A DNA stretch of 64,000 nucleotides from Schistocerca nitens (taxonomy: Eukaryota; Arthropoda; Insecta; Orthoptera; Acrididae), in contig NC_064619.1 of the NCBI RefSeq assembly GCF_023898315.1, forward strand, positions 346,590,650 to 346,654,649. The letters run 5' to 3'. Of this stretch, positions 44,207 to 55,440 are shown in pieces; position 1 is the first letter of the stretch, and every line of letters begins with the position of its first letter. The notes under the pieces are model-generated. The model had not been told where the DNA came from. It saw only the letters and a list, made by a program, of their open reading frames with translations, and ran no database searches. The position numbers and the translations under genes are program-made.

Positions 44207-45599
44207 TCTTGTCTTATTGTAATAAACCTCATTAAAACAAGTTGTTTGATTGTTTGTCTAGCGAACCGAGTATGCAGTTTCGTAGACACAGAAAAACTTA
44301 TTTTGAGATAGAAATGTATAAATTTCGGTGCAGGGCGACAGAACTACATGAAAATTTAATTTTGAACCGAAGTATATGAAGCTCACGATACACTATGCGT
44401 AATACATACTATCCGGTACATGAAACAGTACGTCTGCAAGGAAGCAGTTAGTTTTCAATCAAATTTACATATGTCATCTGACTACAAAACAAATGACTCT
44501 GATTAAAATATTATCCCCTAGCATTGCAAATCTTAATATTTAGTCTTAAAAAACATCACTGTACCAGAGCTGTTATTGTAATGACACAGTAAATTAACAT
44601 AAAAATTGACGCATCTGACTTTCTGATAAAAGTGCTTCAAAACCCACAAGATGGTACTTTGGTATTAAGCCTCTGAACTGATACTGATATTATTTTAACA
44701 GATACACTCTACCAATCACTGTGCCCTACATTGGACGTGAATTTCGACGATAATTAAATTTATTGCCCTACTTGAGAGCACGGAACGCTCGTCTGGTATG
44801 CAGCTTGTTGTCATTAGGAATAATGATGTAACTTTCCAAAATCAAATTTCATTTGTCGTACTTGCGATGAGCAATGCACGACGGTATGCGACCGATTTTC
44901 ATAAATGCTACTCAGTACACAGCTCGCGACGTGCAATGCAAGGGTGCAAACAGGGTCATGAAAGTAATAATGATAATGGGGCATTAATTAATGTTAACTA
45001 CTAATAAATGAAAACAGAGGCTCCATGTTTAACTGTGCTTCATTAAGCCATGACAACAATGCACCATTTCATAGAGTTCTAACACCTAGACAAATTAGCA
45101 CAATATTTCTTAATTACTCTCCTGTGTAGAACTGCCTTCCTTGATACTTGTTTCAACTAGAAGAAAATACCAGATGCTGTATTGTAAAATTTCTACAACA
45201 ACTTCAATCGCACGCAATGTTCTAGCAATAACAAACTACACAGTTACAAATATAAAAAAACTAGATCACCTTAAAAGTTGGCTTTTATCATTCTTGCATT
45301 AATATAACCTCATTTTCGCAAAATCTTGGCTCAAAACATATTACAAAATCCTTTTTAAATAACCACCACACTGCAGGCCACCTTCAATCCTTTTCAAACC
45401 AAGCACATTGGCATACTGTCCGAAACACTGCGCTACTGACCGACCTACTCTGACGAACGTCTATGAACATATCTGGTCTCAAAGATAGTTTTACATAGAA
45501 AATGATTATATCGATATTACAGAGGTTGAGTATATTTATCAAATTCGTAACTCATTCACACTTATGGACAAAACTTTCTGAAAGTCATCATGGCAAATA
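44207..45599. other. Unassigned AT-rich sequence
   Basis: About 1.4 kb with no recognised gene, RNA or repeat. Confidence 0.45.
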
Positions 45600-46027
45600 G
45601 GACAGCACCCTTTCGAGGCTACGGTTTTCCAGTCGTCTGCGATTTCATTGATATGGATCCCAGGGCAGGCGCTGCAGGCGATGTCGTGCTGTTAGCAATT
45701 ACTCTGGCGCCGGCCGTCTGCTGCCATAGCCCGTAAACGCTAGATTTTGCAGCACTGTCCTAATGGATTCTGCAGTTATTTCACGCAGTGTTGCTTGTCT
45801 ATTAGCACTGATAACTCTAGGCAAACCCGCTGCTCTCGGTTGTTATGTGAAGGCCATCGACGACTTTTGGTGCGACGTGAGAGGTAATGCATGAAATCTG
45901 ATATTCTCGGCACGCTCTTGACGCTGTGGGTCACGGAATGTTCAATTCCACAACGATTTCCAAAGTGGAATGTCCCATGCGCCAACTTCGAACTAGCGTA
46001 TATACCACGTTCAAAATCTGTTAATTA

Positions 46028-47523
46028 CACAGCTCTGCAATTTTTTTTTGTCAGCTGCATGAGACGTTTTCGCTGTTTTATATGTTTTAGAATGCGCTGA
46101 TTTCAGAAGTGATGTCCAGTTTTTTGTATCACATAATGTTTTTTTTGCAAATACAAACACAAAAAATTGGTAAAAGCACTCGTTTATTCAAAATTATGAA
46201 ACACAATATTTTTTACAACCAATGAAGCATTATTTTGAGACATATCGTAACAATATTAAACTTATTCATGTTTTTTATGAAACCTTTTCTTCTTTTGCTT
46301 GAAACTTTGCCGAGTCCTTTTCCGATTTCCGTCTTTAGTTTCCCGCTTAAGCATCCAATAGTAGTCAGCAAGCATAGTGACATCCCATTTTCCTTGGTAC
46401 CGTCTCTCGATATCACGGATATCCCGGTGAAACCGCTCCCCCTGTTCTTCACTGTAAGCTCCCAGGTTTTCAGGAAAACTGTCTATGTGGGAGTGTAAAA
46501 AGTGGACCTTCAAGCTCATTTTGCAGCCTTGAGCTTCGTATGCTGCTAGCATCCGTTGAACAATGGTTTTGTATTCAGAATATTTAGCATTTCCCAAAAA
46601 GTTTCGCACTACATCCTTGAACGATACCCAAGCTTCTTTTTCCTTCTCATTCATACTTTCCACAAAGAGGTTGTCGGTTAAACGTTTTCTTATGTCGAGG
46701 CCAGTGAAAGCTTCCTCTTTCAACTTTGCTTCTGACAGCTTCGAGAATTTTGTATATAGATATTTAAAAGACTCCCCATCCTTTTGCAGCGATTTTACAG
46801 ATTGTTTCATCAATCCCAGTTTGATGGGGGCAACAAAACCTTTTCTGGTGGTACTACAGTAATATTGATAACATTTTTCTCTCCTTAAACCACAAACGAA
46901 GATCTTCTTCACTTTTTCTACACACCTTATGTGGGGCCCATGGTTTATCTTGATCACCAAGTTTTCATTTTAAGTAAGCAAAATAAATTTTCCTCACGAA
47001 ATCACTTACGTTCCTCTGTTGACATTTAGTAGTGTATTCACCACAGATATAACAAAAATTGTTTGGAGAAATAACACAACCTCTGGTAGCCATTACTAGA
47101 CAGAAACAACAGTACTGTTCACTTGAATAGCAATATGTCTACTGAGATTTTCTCTTCATTTCATGCGAGATACAAATCGTGATTTGACTTGTCGCAACAC
47201 GATAAAACTGAACAATAACATTGTTTGGATTTGCTTCTGGCACCCAGGAGTTCACGGTAAAACCAGCAAGCGGTAACAAAGAATAGTTAACTTTGAATAT
47301 TTTTTAAATTTGAGTTTATTTTATCAATTATAATTGATATAACTTTTAATAATTATTAAATTAAAAAAAACACTTAGGTTTATTACTAATGAACATAAAT
47401 ACTGTAATATACATAAAAACCTATATGATAGAATTTTTTGAATATTTTTTCTGTTTTTGGGAGGTCAAAATCTATAAGAAAATGTTAATAAATCCTTTGC
47501 AGTATTTTAGTCGCAGACCTGTG
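46028..47523 (-). mobile_element. CAC-ended DNA transposon, copy 2 (internally deleted)
   Basis: 1,496 bp. The ends read inward CACAGCTCTGC (left) and CACAGGTCTGC (right), with TTA duplicated at 46025-46027 and 47524-47526. This agrees with copy 1 in terminal CACAG and in the TAA/TTA target. The host is a Tc1-like remnant, so both edges are independently supported. The encoded protein (46262-47093, reverse) keeps the N- and C-terminal parts but has lost the middle that holds the ICGDLK motif in copy 1. Confidence 0.82.
46262..47093 (-). pseudogene. Putative transposase of CAC-ended element, internally deleted
   Basis: Reverse strand from ATG 47093: MATRGCVISPNNFCYICGEY opens the Cys-rich module; a TGA interrupts YLK / KLGDQDKPWAPHKVC. 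Near 46870 the sequence jumps to VAPIKLGLMKQSVKSLQKDG, so the central third is deleted compared with copy 1. The 232-codon frame at 46262-46960 then runs uninterrupted through FSKLSEAKLKEEAFTG, SLKVHFLHSHIDSFPENLG, GERFHRDIRDIERRYQGKW and a basic C-terminus. The GERFH block is better conserved here than in copy 1. Probably a non-autonomous derivative. The absence of the presumed catalytic Asp makes activity unlikely. Confidence 0.75.
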
Positions 47524-47680
47524 TTACCAGCCATAATGACGTCGGAAATCTTTTCACATGAATTACCTGAGAACAGATGACAGCTCCGCCAAAGCACTGC
47601 CCTTTTATTGTTTGTGTACGCGACACTACAACCACGTGTATATGCGCACCTCGTTATTCCATTACTTTTGTCATCTGATG

Positions 47681-48260
47681 GCGTCGACTTCGAGAAGAGA
47701 AAACGTAAAGTTTCTCGCTTATTGTGTAACTCCAAAAGCAGTTGCACACAGATGACACATTAGCAGGATGTGGAGGCTTGAAGAGCGTGGAAGCCTAGCT
47801 CGTGGCTTTGAGCTGAGGAAACGCAGCCGACGGCCGCTTCCAGCAGCTGAGCTTCTGAGGGCGCGCCGTTATGAAAGTATGGACGCGACGTCACGCACGC
47901 GGTGTGGCACCTCGCGGCCACGGCGAGGCCACGCCGCCGGCCGCCATGCATTATGCAGCGCGGCAGTCGCGAGCCGCCGGCTCCGCCCACGCAAATCGTT
48001 GGAACCGTGAATCGGCACAGGAGTCGCTGCAGCGCTTTGGTGGCCATCTCACGAGAGGAGAAAATCAAAGCCACGTGTTCTTAAGTACTGCAGGTAACTG
48101 AATAAAATTCAACTACGATCAGCGATAACGCTATTTCGTGTGTGAACGTTAGTCTACGATTTTACCCAATATTCCTTAATTTTCTTATTAGTGTAGTCAC
48201 TGACGTTGAAGCGAAACTGTCGTATAACTGACAGATATCTTCGGTGTGCGGAAGCAGTAA
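47681..48260. promoter_or_regulatory. Unassigned sequence with CpG-rich block at ~47765-48060 (speculative)
   Basis: A GC- and CpG-rich block (acgccgccggccgccatgc, gcgcgccgtt) of about 300 bp in AT-rich surroundings. Five overlapping frames on both strands reflect composition. It may be a host CpG-rich regulatory segment or an unrecognised repeat. Confidence 0.25.
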
Positions 48261-48272
48261 GCACTTAATAAA

Positions 48273-48420
48273 AAAATGGTTCAAATGGCTGTGAGCACTA
48301 TGGGACTTAACATCTAAGGTCATCAGTTCCCTAGAACTTAGAACTACTTAAACCTAACTAACCTAAGGACAGCACACAACACCCAGTCATCACAAGGCAG
48401 AGAAAATCCCTGACCCCGCC
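48273..48420 (-). mobile_element. Chimeric-type SINE, 5'-truncated
   Basis: Reverse strand; tail and body as family A, then core agaaaatccctgaccccgcc as in the chimeric copy at 22964, where it stops. The 12 bp duplication gcacttaataaa flanks it (48261-48272 and 48421-48432). A 5' truncation during insertion explains the missing tRNA head. Confidence 0.93.
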
Positions 48421-48432
48421 GCACTTAATAAA

Positions 48433-48689
48433 GGCAGGTCTTCAGATACTGATAACACACCAGTAACTTTCCTTTCAGAATATGCTGACGTAATAGCCCC
48501 TACTTAGCAGCCATATGCAACTGTTCGCTCCACGAAAGATCCGTGCTCAAGAAAAGAATGCGCTGAATTACAGACTCGTATCACTAACGTCGGTTTGAAG
48601 TAGCACCTTGGAACATACACTGTTTTCAAACATCATGAGTACCTCGAAGGTAACGGACTACTGACACACAGTCAGCACAGATCCAGGAA
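48433..48689. other. Unassigned sequence
   Basis: Nothing recognised; may include decayed upstream LINE sequence. Confidence 0.3.
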
Positions 48690-49770
48690 ATATAGTTATA
48701 GTGAAACACAACTAGCTGTTTATTCGCACTAGCTAATAACTGCTGTCGACAGAGGATCTCATTTTGATTCCATATTTCTAATTTTCCAGAACGGTTTTGA
48801 CACTATTCCTCATAACAGACTTCTTACCAAATTGCGCACCTATGGAATATTGCTTCATTTGAACGACTGGTGGTATCTGACGTTCCCCAAGAATGTGTTA
48901 TAGTCCCTCTGATGTTTCTAATCTATATAGACTATTTAGGAGGTACCCCAAGTATCCTTCTTACATTATTTGCAGCTGACGCTGTAATTTGACGTCTAAT
49001 TAAGCTGTCAGAAGATCAAAACTAGCTGCAAAGTGACTTAGACACGATACCGAAATTGTGCGAAAAGTGACAATAGTCTGTCAATAATAAGGGAAACTGT
49101 CAGTTATTCACATGAGTACAAAAAGAGATCCATTAAATTTCTATTACACGATAAATCACAGAAATCTAAAGTCTGTCATTCGGCTAAATACCTAGGAACT
49201 ACAATTAGGGACAACTTAAGTTGGAATGATTGCGTAGATACTGTTGTGGGAAAAGAAAATCAAAGGCTACGTTTTATTGGCAGAACGCTTAGAAGATGCA
49301 ACAGGTCTGCTAAATAAACTGCGTACTCTACGCTTTGTCGCCTTCTGCTAGAGGATTGTTGTCGTGTGTGGAATCCGCGCACGAAAGAGGACTGACGGAG
49401 AACATCGAAAAATTCAAAGTAGGGCGGTTCGGTTGGGATTATCACGAAATAGGGAAATAGGGAAGAGAGTGTCACGGATATGATAAACGAGTTGGGATGG
49501 CAATTATTAAAACAAAGGCACTTTGCGCTGCAGCGAGATCTTTTCATGAAATTTCACTCACCAACTTTCTCCTTTTAATGAGACAATATTTTATTGCCGC
49601 CTACCTGCAAGGGAGAAGTGATGATCATGATAAAATAAGAAAAATCAGAGGTCGTCCAGAAAGATTTAAGAGTCATTTTCCTCATGTGCTGTTAGAGAGT
49701 CGAAAGGTAGAAAAATAGTTGGAAGGTGGTTCGAAGAACGCATTGCCAAGCACTTGAGTGTGTTTCGCAG
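48690..49770 (+). pseudogene. LINE reverse-transcriptase remnant
   Basis: Traceable words in order: NGFDTIPHNRLLTKLRTYGI (RT palm; the LEKAFDTVPH type), LMFLIYIDYL, LFAADAVI in place of FADD (about 48970), KYLGTTIRDNLSWND (about 49189) and a C-terminal LLLRQYFIAAYLQGR-like tail after the C-terminal RT domain. Frame changes and stops are frequent. The FLG(V/I)..D..L.W motif and QGSVLGP-type organisation put it nearer the Jockey/CR1 type than the LINEs at 24-29 and 55-58 kb. Confidence 0.7.
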
Positions 49771-50344
49771 AGTAGTCATGTAGATGAACATGCAGAAACT
49801 GTGGCCAGAGTGGGGAACAGACTAAGAATGTGCTCTCACGTATCTGATTTCAGGTTTTGAAATGAGCAAAGATATTTCCTTAAACTGGACCACAACTGAT
49901 TATTTTTATCTATTATGTAACTGTAAAAACAAATTTGTTTATCGCTCTCTAGTTGCCCGTGCAGATATAGCTATACTGATAACGTGATACGAATGTTGCT
50001 TCTGATCTCCTGACCTTCTTTGTTTGTGACAAGTCCTATATTAATGTTAGTGCGTCTTGATGGCTCCGTTTGTGTAGGACCAGAAACATAAGCGTAAAAG
50101 GATGGTGTTCGGTCCCTATTTCACTGCAAGATGTTCTTTGGAACGTCTCCAGTTCCAGCTATTCTCCTGCTTAAAATTTATTTCCACGTTGGTACTTCTT
50201 GCTCCCATCGGCAGTTCACAATTACGTAAACATATAACGGTGTGATGCATCTATAGTAAGAGTAATACTTCCATGGCGAATATATTTGATCCCGTATAAC
50301 TGCTAAGCGGGATATCGAGTTTATGATAAAGAAATCAATGGAAG
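49771..50344. other. Unassigned sequence
   Basis: Nothing recognised. Confidence 0.4.
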
Positions 50345-50346
50345 TA

Positions 50347-51688
50347 CGAGGGCAGTTCAATAAGTAATGCAACACATTTTTTTTTCTCGGCCAATTTTGG
50401 TTGAAAAAAACCGGAAATTTCTTGTGGAATATTTTCAAACATTCCCGCTTCGTCTCGTATAGTTTCATTGACTTCCGACAGGTGGCAGCCTTGTACGGAG
50501 CTGTTAAAATGGCGTCTGTAACGGATGTGCGTTGCAAACAACGGGCAGTGATCGAGTTTCTTTTGGCGGAAAACCAGGGCATCTCAGATATTCATAGGCG
50601 CTTGCAGAATGTCTACGGTGATCTGGCAGTGGACAAAAGCACGGTGAGTCGTTGGGCAAAGCGTGTGTCATCATCGCCGCAAGGTCAAGCAAGACTGTCT
50701 GATCTCCCGCGTGCGGGCCGGCCGTGCACAGCTGTGACTCCTGCAATGGCGGAGCGTGCGAACACACTCGTTCGAGATGATCGACGGATCACCATCAAAC
50801 AACTCAGTGCTCAACTTGACATCTCTGTTGGTAGTGCTGTCACAATTGTTCACCAGTTGGGATATTCAAAGGTTTGTTCCCGCTGGGTCCCTCGTTGTCT
50901 AACTGAACACCATAAAGAGCAAAGGAGAACCATCTGTGCGGAATTGCTTGCTCGTCATGTGGCTGAGGGTGACAATTTCTTGTCAAAGATTGTTACAGGC
51001 GATGAAACATGGGTTCATCACTTCGAACTTGAAACAAAACGGCAATCAATGGAGTGGCGCCACACCCACTCCCCTACCAAGAAAAAGTTTAAAGCCATAC
51101 CCTCAGCCGGTAAAGTCATGGTTACAGTCTTCTGGGACTCTGAAGGGGTTATTCTGTTCGATGTCCTTCCCCATGGTCAAACGATCAACTCTGAAGTGTA
51201 TTGTGCTACTCTTCAGAAATTGAAGAAACGACTTCAGCGTGTTCGTAGGCCCAAAAATCTGAACGAACTTCTCCTTCTTCATGACAACGCAAGACCTCAC
51301 ACAAGTCTTCGCACCCGAGAGGAGCTCACAAAACTTCAGTGGACTGTTCTTCCTCATGCACCCTACAGCCCCGATCTCGCACCGTCGGATTTCCATATGT
51401 TTGGCCCAATGAAGGACGCAATCCGTGGGACGCACTACGCGGATGAAGAAGAAGTTATTGATGCAGTACGACGTTGGCTCTGACATCGACCAGTGGAATG
51501 GTACCGTGCAGGCATACAGGCCCTCATTTCAAGGTGGCGTAAGGCCGTAGCATTGAATGGAGATTACGTTGAAAAATAGTGTTGTGTAGCTAAAAGATTG
51601 GGGAATAACCTTGTGTATTTCAATGCTGAATAAAACAACCCCTGTTTCAGAAAAAAAATGTGTTGCATTACTTATTGAACTGCCCTCG
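50347..51688 (+). mobile_element. Mariner (DD34D) transposon, near-complete
   Basis: 1,342 bp element. The ends cgagggcagttcaataagta and the inverted right end agree over about 40 bp, through gcaacaca and a T-run. TA duplication at 50345-50346 and 51689-51690. One transposase gene with a single nonsense codon. Confidence 0.96.
50509..51579 (+). pseudogene. Mariner transposase (DD34D), one premature stop
   Basis: Reads from ATG 50509 (MASVTDVRCK) for 356 codons to TAG 51577-51579, with one internal TGA at 51481-51483 (codon 325). An in-frame upstream Met at 50401 lies close to the terminal repeat and is less likely. Residues 1-110 form two HTH motifs (STVSRWAKR; RAGRP linker at 68-72). The catalytic triad is TGDETWVH (D165), LLHDNARPH (D259) and SPDLAPSDFHMF (D294), spaced 34 residues. 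WVPRCLTEHHK is the WVPHxL-type motif, and YSPDLAP is standard. After the stop, the C-terminus HRPVEWYRAGIQALISRW continues in frame. The stop lies beyond all catalytic residues and is explained by CGA to TGA, a CpG transition. The protein made would lack about 32 C-terminal residues. Confidence 0.93.
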
Positions 51689-51729
51689 TATTTGGACGAG
51701 GCGGGCTTAGAATAAATATGAACAAAACA

Positions 51730-52340
51730 GATCTTAATAACAGTAGGAGATGGAAGGGCTGTAGTGCTATAGCAAAGAACTATTGAAGCAGTAAATCAAT
51801 TTGAATACCTCATAAGGTGTGAGGCAGAAGTTGGAGGAAGGATCCATCAAGAAATAGGAGATGCTAAATGAAATTCCGAGCAGGGTAATATCAAAAGAGA
51901 CAAAGAACAAGATTCTGCAAACAATAGTTAAACGTATACCAACAAACGGTGCAGAAGGAGGAGCGACATAAAAAGAGAGTGTAGGTAGTAGCGATAGAAT
52001 AAGGAAGGCACCAAGAATAACTACAACAGTGAGGAGAAGAAATGAGGCAAATAGGGAATTAATGGATATGGAAAATCCGGTCGTGCAAAGAATTGAGAAA
52101 AGAGTTCTTCAGTAACATGGCCATGTGCGGTGAATGGAGCAAGGACGATGGCTAAAAGCAGTCCTGATTGGAATGGTCGTTGCCGAGAACGTGGAAGCGC
52201 AGACGGCCGAGATTAACAGGGAGAGTGGGAGTAAATTGAATGATGTGGAAGAGAAGTCTAAAAGAGGAAAGCAGCAGTCATCGGGAATACTGGCGAACAG
52301 GAATACAGGGAGAGCAGAAACCCTTGTAAGTTAAAGCATC
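51730..52340 (+). pseudogene. LINE C-terminal fragment
   Basis: NQFEYL and CEAEVGGRIHQEI parallel the post-RT F.YLG..I..DG....EI segment. RRNEANRELMDMENPVVQRIEKRVL is followed by a GHV-type word and the basic C-terminal domain at 52134-52330. Stops and frame breaks are present. A third LINE type or a diverged relative of the copy at 55-58 kb; 5' part missing. Confidence 0.55.
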
Positions 52341-52894
52341 ATGTCAAGTAGCTTGATTAAAATTTTAATGAAGTAAATAAGGTAATAAAGTACTGAGCGT
52401 CAGTATCACCAATTGAAACACGTTGTGTACACGAAACAAAATATTCAACCTCGATGTGAGTGGCACATTACGCTATAGGCTACCGTTTGTCTCAGGACAG
52501 GTCACACTTTATAAGACACTCTACTACCATTTTCATTTAAATTTGTGTTACAAGAAATGAAGTCGCGTATGATTCGGGTCTGCAGCTGGAAACGGAAAGA
52601 GTTTCAATTACAATATTAATACCTCAAAAAGAGTGAATTGTTGCACCAGGAATAAAAAAAAAACAAAACAAAAAAGAACTATCGAACTGGTCTTCGTTTA
52701 CAGGCTATATGTAACAAATATATAACATCTTAAGCAGAATATGACGAAGCTGTTTGTGACAATCAAGTGGCCTAGTTGTTCTAATTTCGAATAAGAAACG
52801 TAATCACCAAATGGAACTGGAGCACATAAGTATGAACTTCTGTCTCTCTATCTCAAGCAAACAAAACAAGCGCGCGCACACAAACACACACATA

Positions 52895-52950
<56 letters not shown>

Positions 52951-53239
52951 ATAGTAAAACGAGGGCGCCCTCCGGACTGGCTACTGGTACAACTTGCCGT
53001 AAGTCGTATTATACCCGTACAGATTACGGAGAATACAGTACCAGTCGGACGCCTTTACATAGAAGATAAATCACCCTGTTACTTTTTACTTTGTTCCTTA
53101 TACGTTTTGTGTACGATGGCTTTACAAACAGAAAATATCATTCACATCGTGTTGTTACTAGCAGTGGTCTGGAGTCCGAAGACGGATCTGAAACAGCAGT
53201 CCATCCTAAACCATGCTGTGCAAGCCTCATCGATTCAGT
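52341..53239. other. Unassigned sequence containing a CA microsatellite
   Basis: Apart from the CA tract at 52873-52947, nothing recognised. Confidence 0.4.
52873..52947. repeat. (CA)n microsatellite
   Basis: Interrupted, then perfect, CA dinucleotide run of about 75 bp. Confidence 0.95.
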
Positions 53240-53490
53240 ACCACGCCATTAGTTACTCGATCTAACTATCCAGTCTTCAAGATCCCTCTGTAACACCACA
53301 TTTCAAAAGCTTCAATCCTTTTCTTATATAAGTCGATTATCGTTCTCCTTTTGCTTCCGTATAAGGCTATATTTCAGGAAATACGTAAAATGATTTCCCA
53401 GCAATTACAATTAAATTCACTATTAACAAATTTTTCTTTTTCAGAAATATTTTTATTGTTGATGTTCTGTTACTCAACTTCCTCCAAGAT
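53240..53490 (-). pseudogene. LINE C-terminal fragment, reverse strand
   Basis: On the reverse strand the words KKRIEAFEMWCY-like (about 53315-53285; aggattgaagcttttgaaat, gtggtg) and a FSEKEKFVNSEF-like upstream segment match the post-RT region R.LEAFEMWC.RRM of insect LINEs. Heavily decayed. Confidence 0.5.
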
Positions 53491-54579
53491 TCCTCATATG
53501 TGTCTCTTGCGTTAGCCTTGTGCTTGTGAACTTAATACTGCGTTATTCTTGTGCTAAACTTAATACTGTGAAACTGAGAAATTCTCGTCCTGATGAACGT
53601 ATATTCAGCTACTTCTACAAAAGATTTATGGAATGTTTAACGATTCGCAATATAAGATGGCAATGGCTCGTCCTAGTAAGCCAAAAGGATGTTTGCCACC
53701 AAGCTACTGTATGTGTCTTTCGGTGTCGTCAATCACACTGTATTAGTAAATTTTGAATCATGATGTGGTGTGAATTGGTAGAACAAGATAGCAGGATTAC
53801 GAAAAAAATGTAAATAACTGAAGTGATATTGTAGCTTCTTGGTGGTTATGCCTTCATTTTTTGACTTTCTGATATGTGAACAACTTACTGTAAACTTCTG
53901 CAGGAGTGCAATCACTCTATTATTCCCTTATTTTTTGGAAGCTCATGTAAGTCTTGTTTTCTATGCTACGCAACTAACAGAGAAACATTCACAAACATAC
54001 TATTACTGTCTAATGAATGTGCCTGAAGAACAGAAATCAGCTGTATAACGATAAGAGGAATAAATAAGGTTCTTGTAAAACTTCTAATTTTTTTCAGTAC
54101 TATTGACTGGCCAACTCACCAGCCAGTCCTCTCTCTCCCCTCAAGTTATGTAGAGAGATTCCCACGTGTATCGCATACTCCACCGTGAGTGCGTCGGGAA
54201 TAATCAGTTCAAGAGCACCCGTTAGATAATTTGTAGGGGGTGGCGAAACTGGTGGGTATGAAGCACGTTTAATACGTTAGAGGGTGAATGATGACTTCTA
54301 AGTAGCCATAAAAAGTTTCAATACCGATTCTTGAACACCTGAATACACTATATTTTTCCGTTTCCTGAGAGCTAGGGAGGAAGAGTGCGGCACCCCATGC
54401 CCCCGGGTATGGCCGCTCTTGAACCATTTCAGAATGAAGATATGCTGTGCTACGTTTGCTCCAACGAGCAGAACAATTGCTTTTATCATTAACGAGTGTT
54501 AATATTTTTATTCTTCTGTAACTGTCATTTTTAATATAATTCAGTAATACTTATGTTCAATTTACTTGAGAGCAGTCAG
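53491..54579. other. Unassigned sequence
   Basis: No gene or repeat family recognised in about 1.1 kb. Confidence 0.4.
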
Positions 54580-55140
54580 ATTTCACTGTGGACTTTGTAA
54601 GTGGGCTGCTTCTGTGTTGGCAACCTTGTGTAGCGCTTTCCATTGGATCTCTGACTGCGCTTTCTTTGTAAGAGCCTCTGTGGCTGGTTGGACTCGTTGT
54701 TGGAAATTAATCGCCAGCAGTGTTGGGCAGCTGGAAGTTAGTCGCCAGCAGTGATGGAAGTACTGTTGGTCAGTTCGAGGTGAACAGCCAGCAGTGATGG
54801 GTGTTAAACGTGAGAATTTAGAATTGATGGAGGGTAGAGGCCTGAAGTGTTAGCGTAGGCTAACGATCTGGAAGTATCCGACTTGGAGACGGAAAATTAT
54901 TCGTGATTATATATCTTTGTACTGGATGTCAATGACGATTTATATTCGTGTTTGAACTGGATGTCACATTATTAAGGTAAAAAATACATTATTTGGTTTG
55001 CAACAAAATCTTTCCTTTGCTAACCACATGCCAATTAGTATTTAGTGGCTTTAGTACTTACAATCTTTTATTTATCTGGCAGTATTGACGCTCGCTGAAT
55101 TGCAGTAGTTCACGTAATGAAGATTTTTGTGAGGTAAGTG
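54580..55140 (+). repeat. Dispersed repeat with gccagcagtg words
   Basis: Contains three spaced copies of tcgccagcagtg or agccagcagtg (about 54709, 54741, 54787) within 90 bp, then ctggatgtca twice (54923, 54958) and ggtaagtg at the end. I recall this text as an abundant repeat in locust transcripts, possibly a non-autonomous LTR-type element, but no ends could be found here. Confidence 0.4.
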
Positions 55141-55440
55141 CTTAATGAATCATCCAAGTACATATCTACAGGCTCTGAGATATATTAGGTCTCCGTGGAC
55201 AGCAGAGACATAACACTAACCACTTAGCTCTAGAGCTTACAAGAAATTTGCTCAGTTCCTAGTAAAACCAGTCCTCGTTTAGACTCCATGTAAGTCGCTG
55301 GTGATGGACTCTTTCTTGTGGAGAATTTCTGACGCTCTTCTTTCGATTCACATTATGGTATCGTATGTGCTATTTCGTTGGTTAGAAGCCGTACAGAGAT
55401 CACCACATTTTCTATTTCGGCATTATGAGGCCTATATTAT
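55141..55440. other. Unassigned sequence
   Basis: Upstream of LINE D. No recognised words; it may include its decayed 5' region. Confidence 0.35.

Larger units (their letters stand above)
45600..47680 (-). pseudogene. Tc1-like element remnant split by the CAC-ended transposon
   Basis: The segment 45630-46027 aligns with 42230-42618 and is the N-terminal half of a Tc1-like transposase on the reverse strand. It is cut at 46027. Beyond the inserted element, 47524-47680 carries the start codon region (ATGGCT on the reverse strand at 47535) and the 5' untranslated end with terminal words attacttttgtcatctgatg, mirroring caaaagtcatgggat at 43045. The C-terminal half is missing at the 45.6 kb side. 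The insertion lies about three codons after the start. Confidence 0.7.

Noticed and set aside
50401..50508. Upstream in-frame Met of the mariner transposase
   Set aside because: It lies close to the terminal repeat; the family start is MASVTD-like at 50509.
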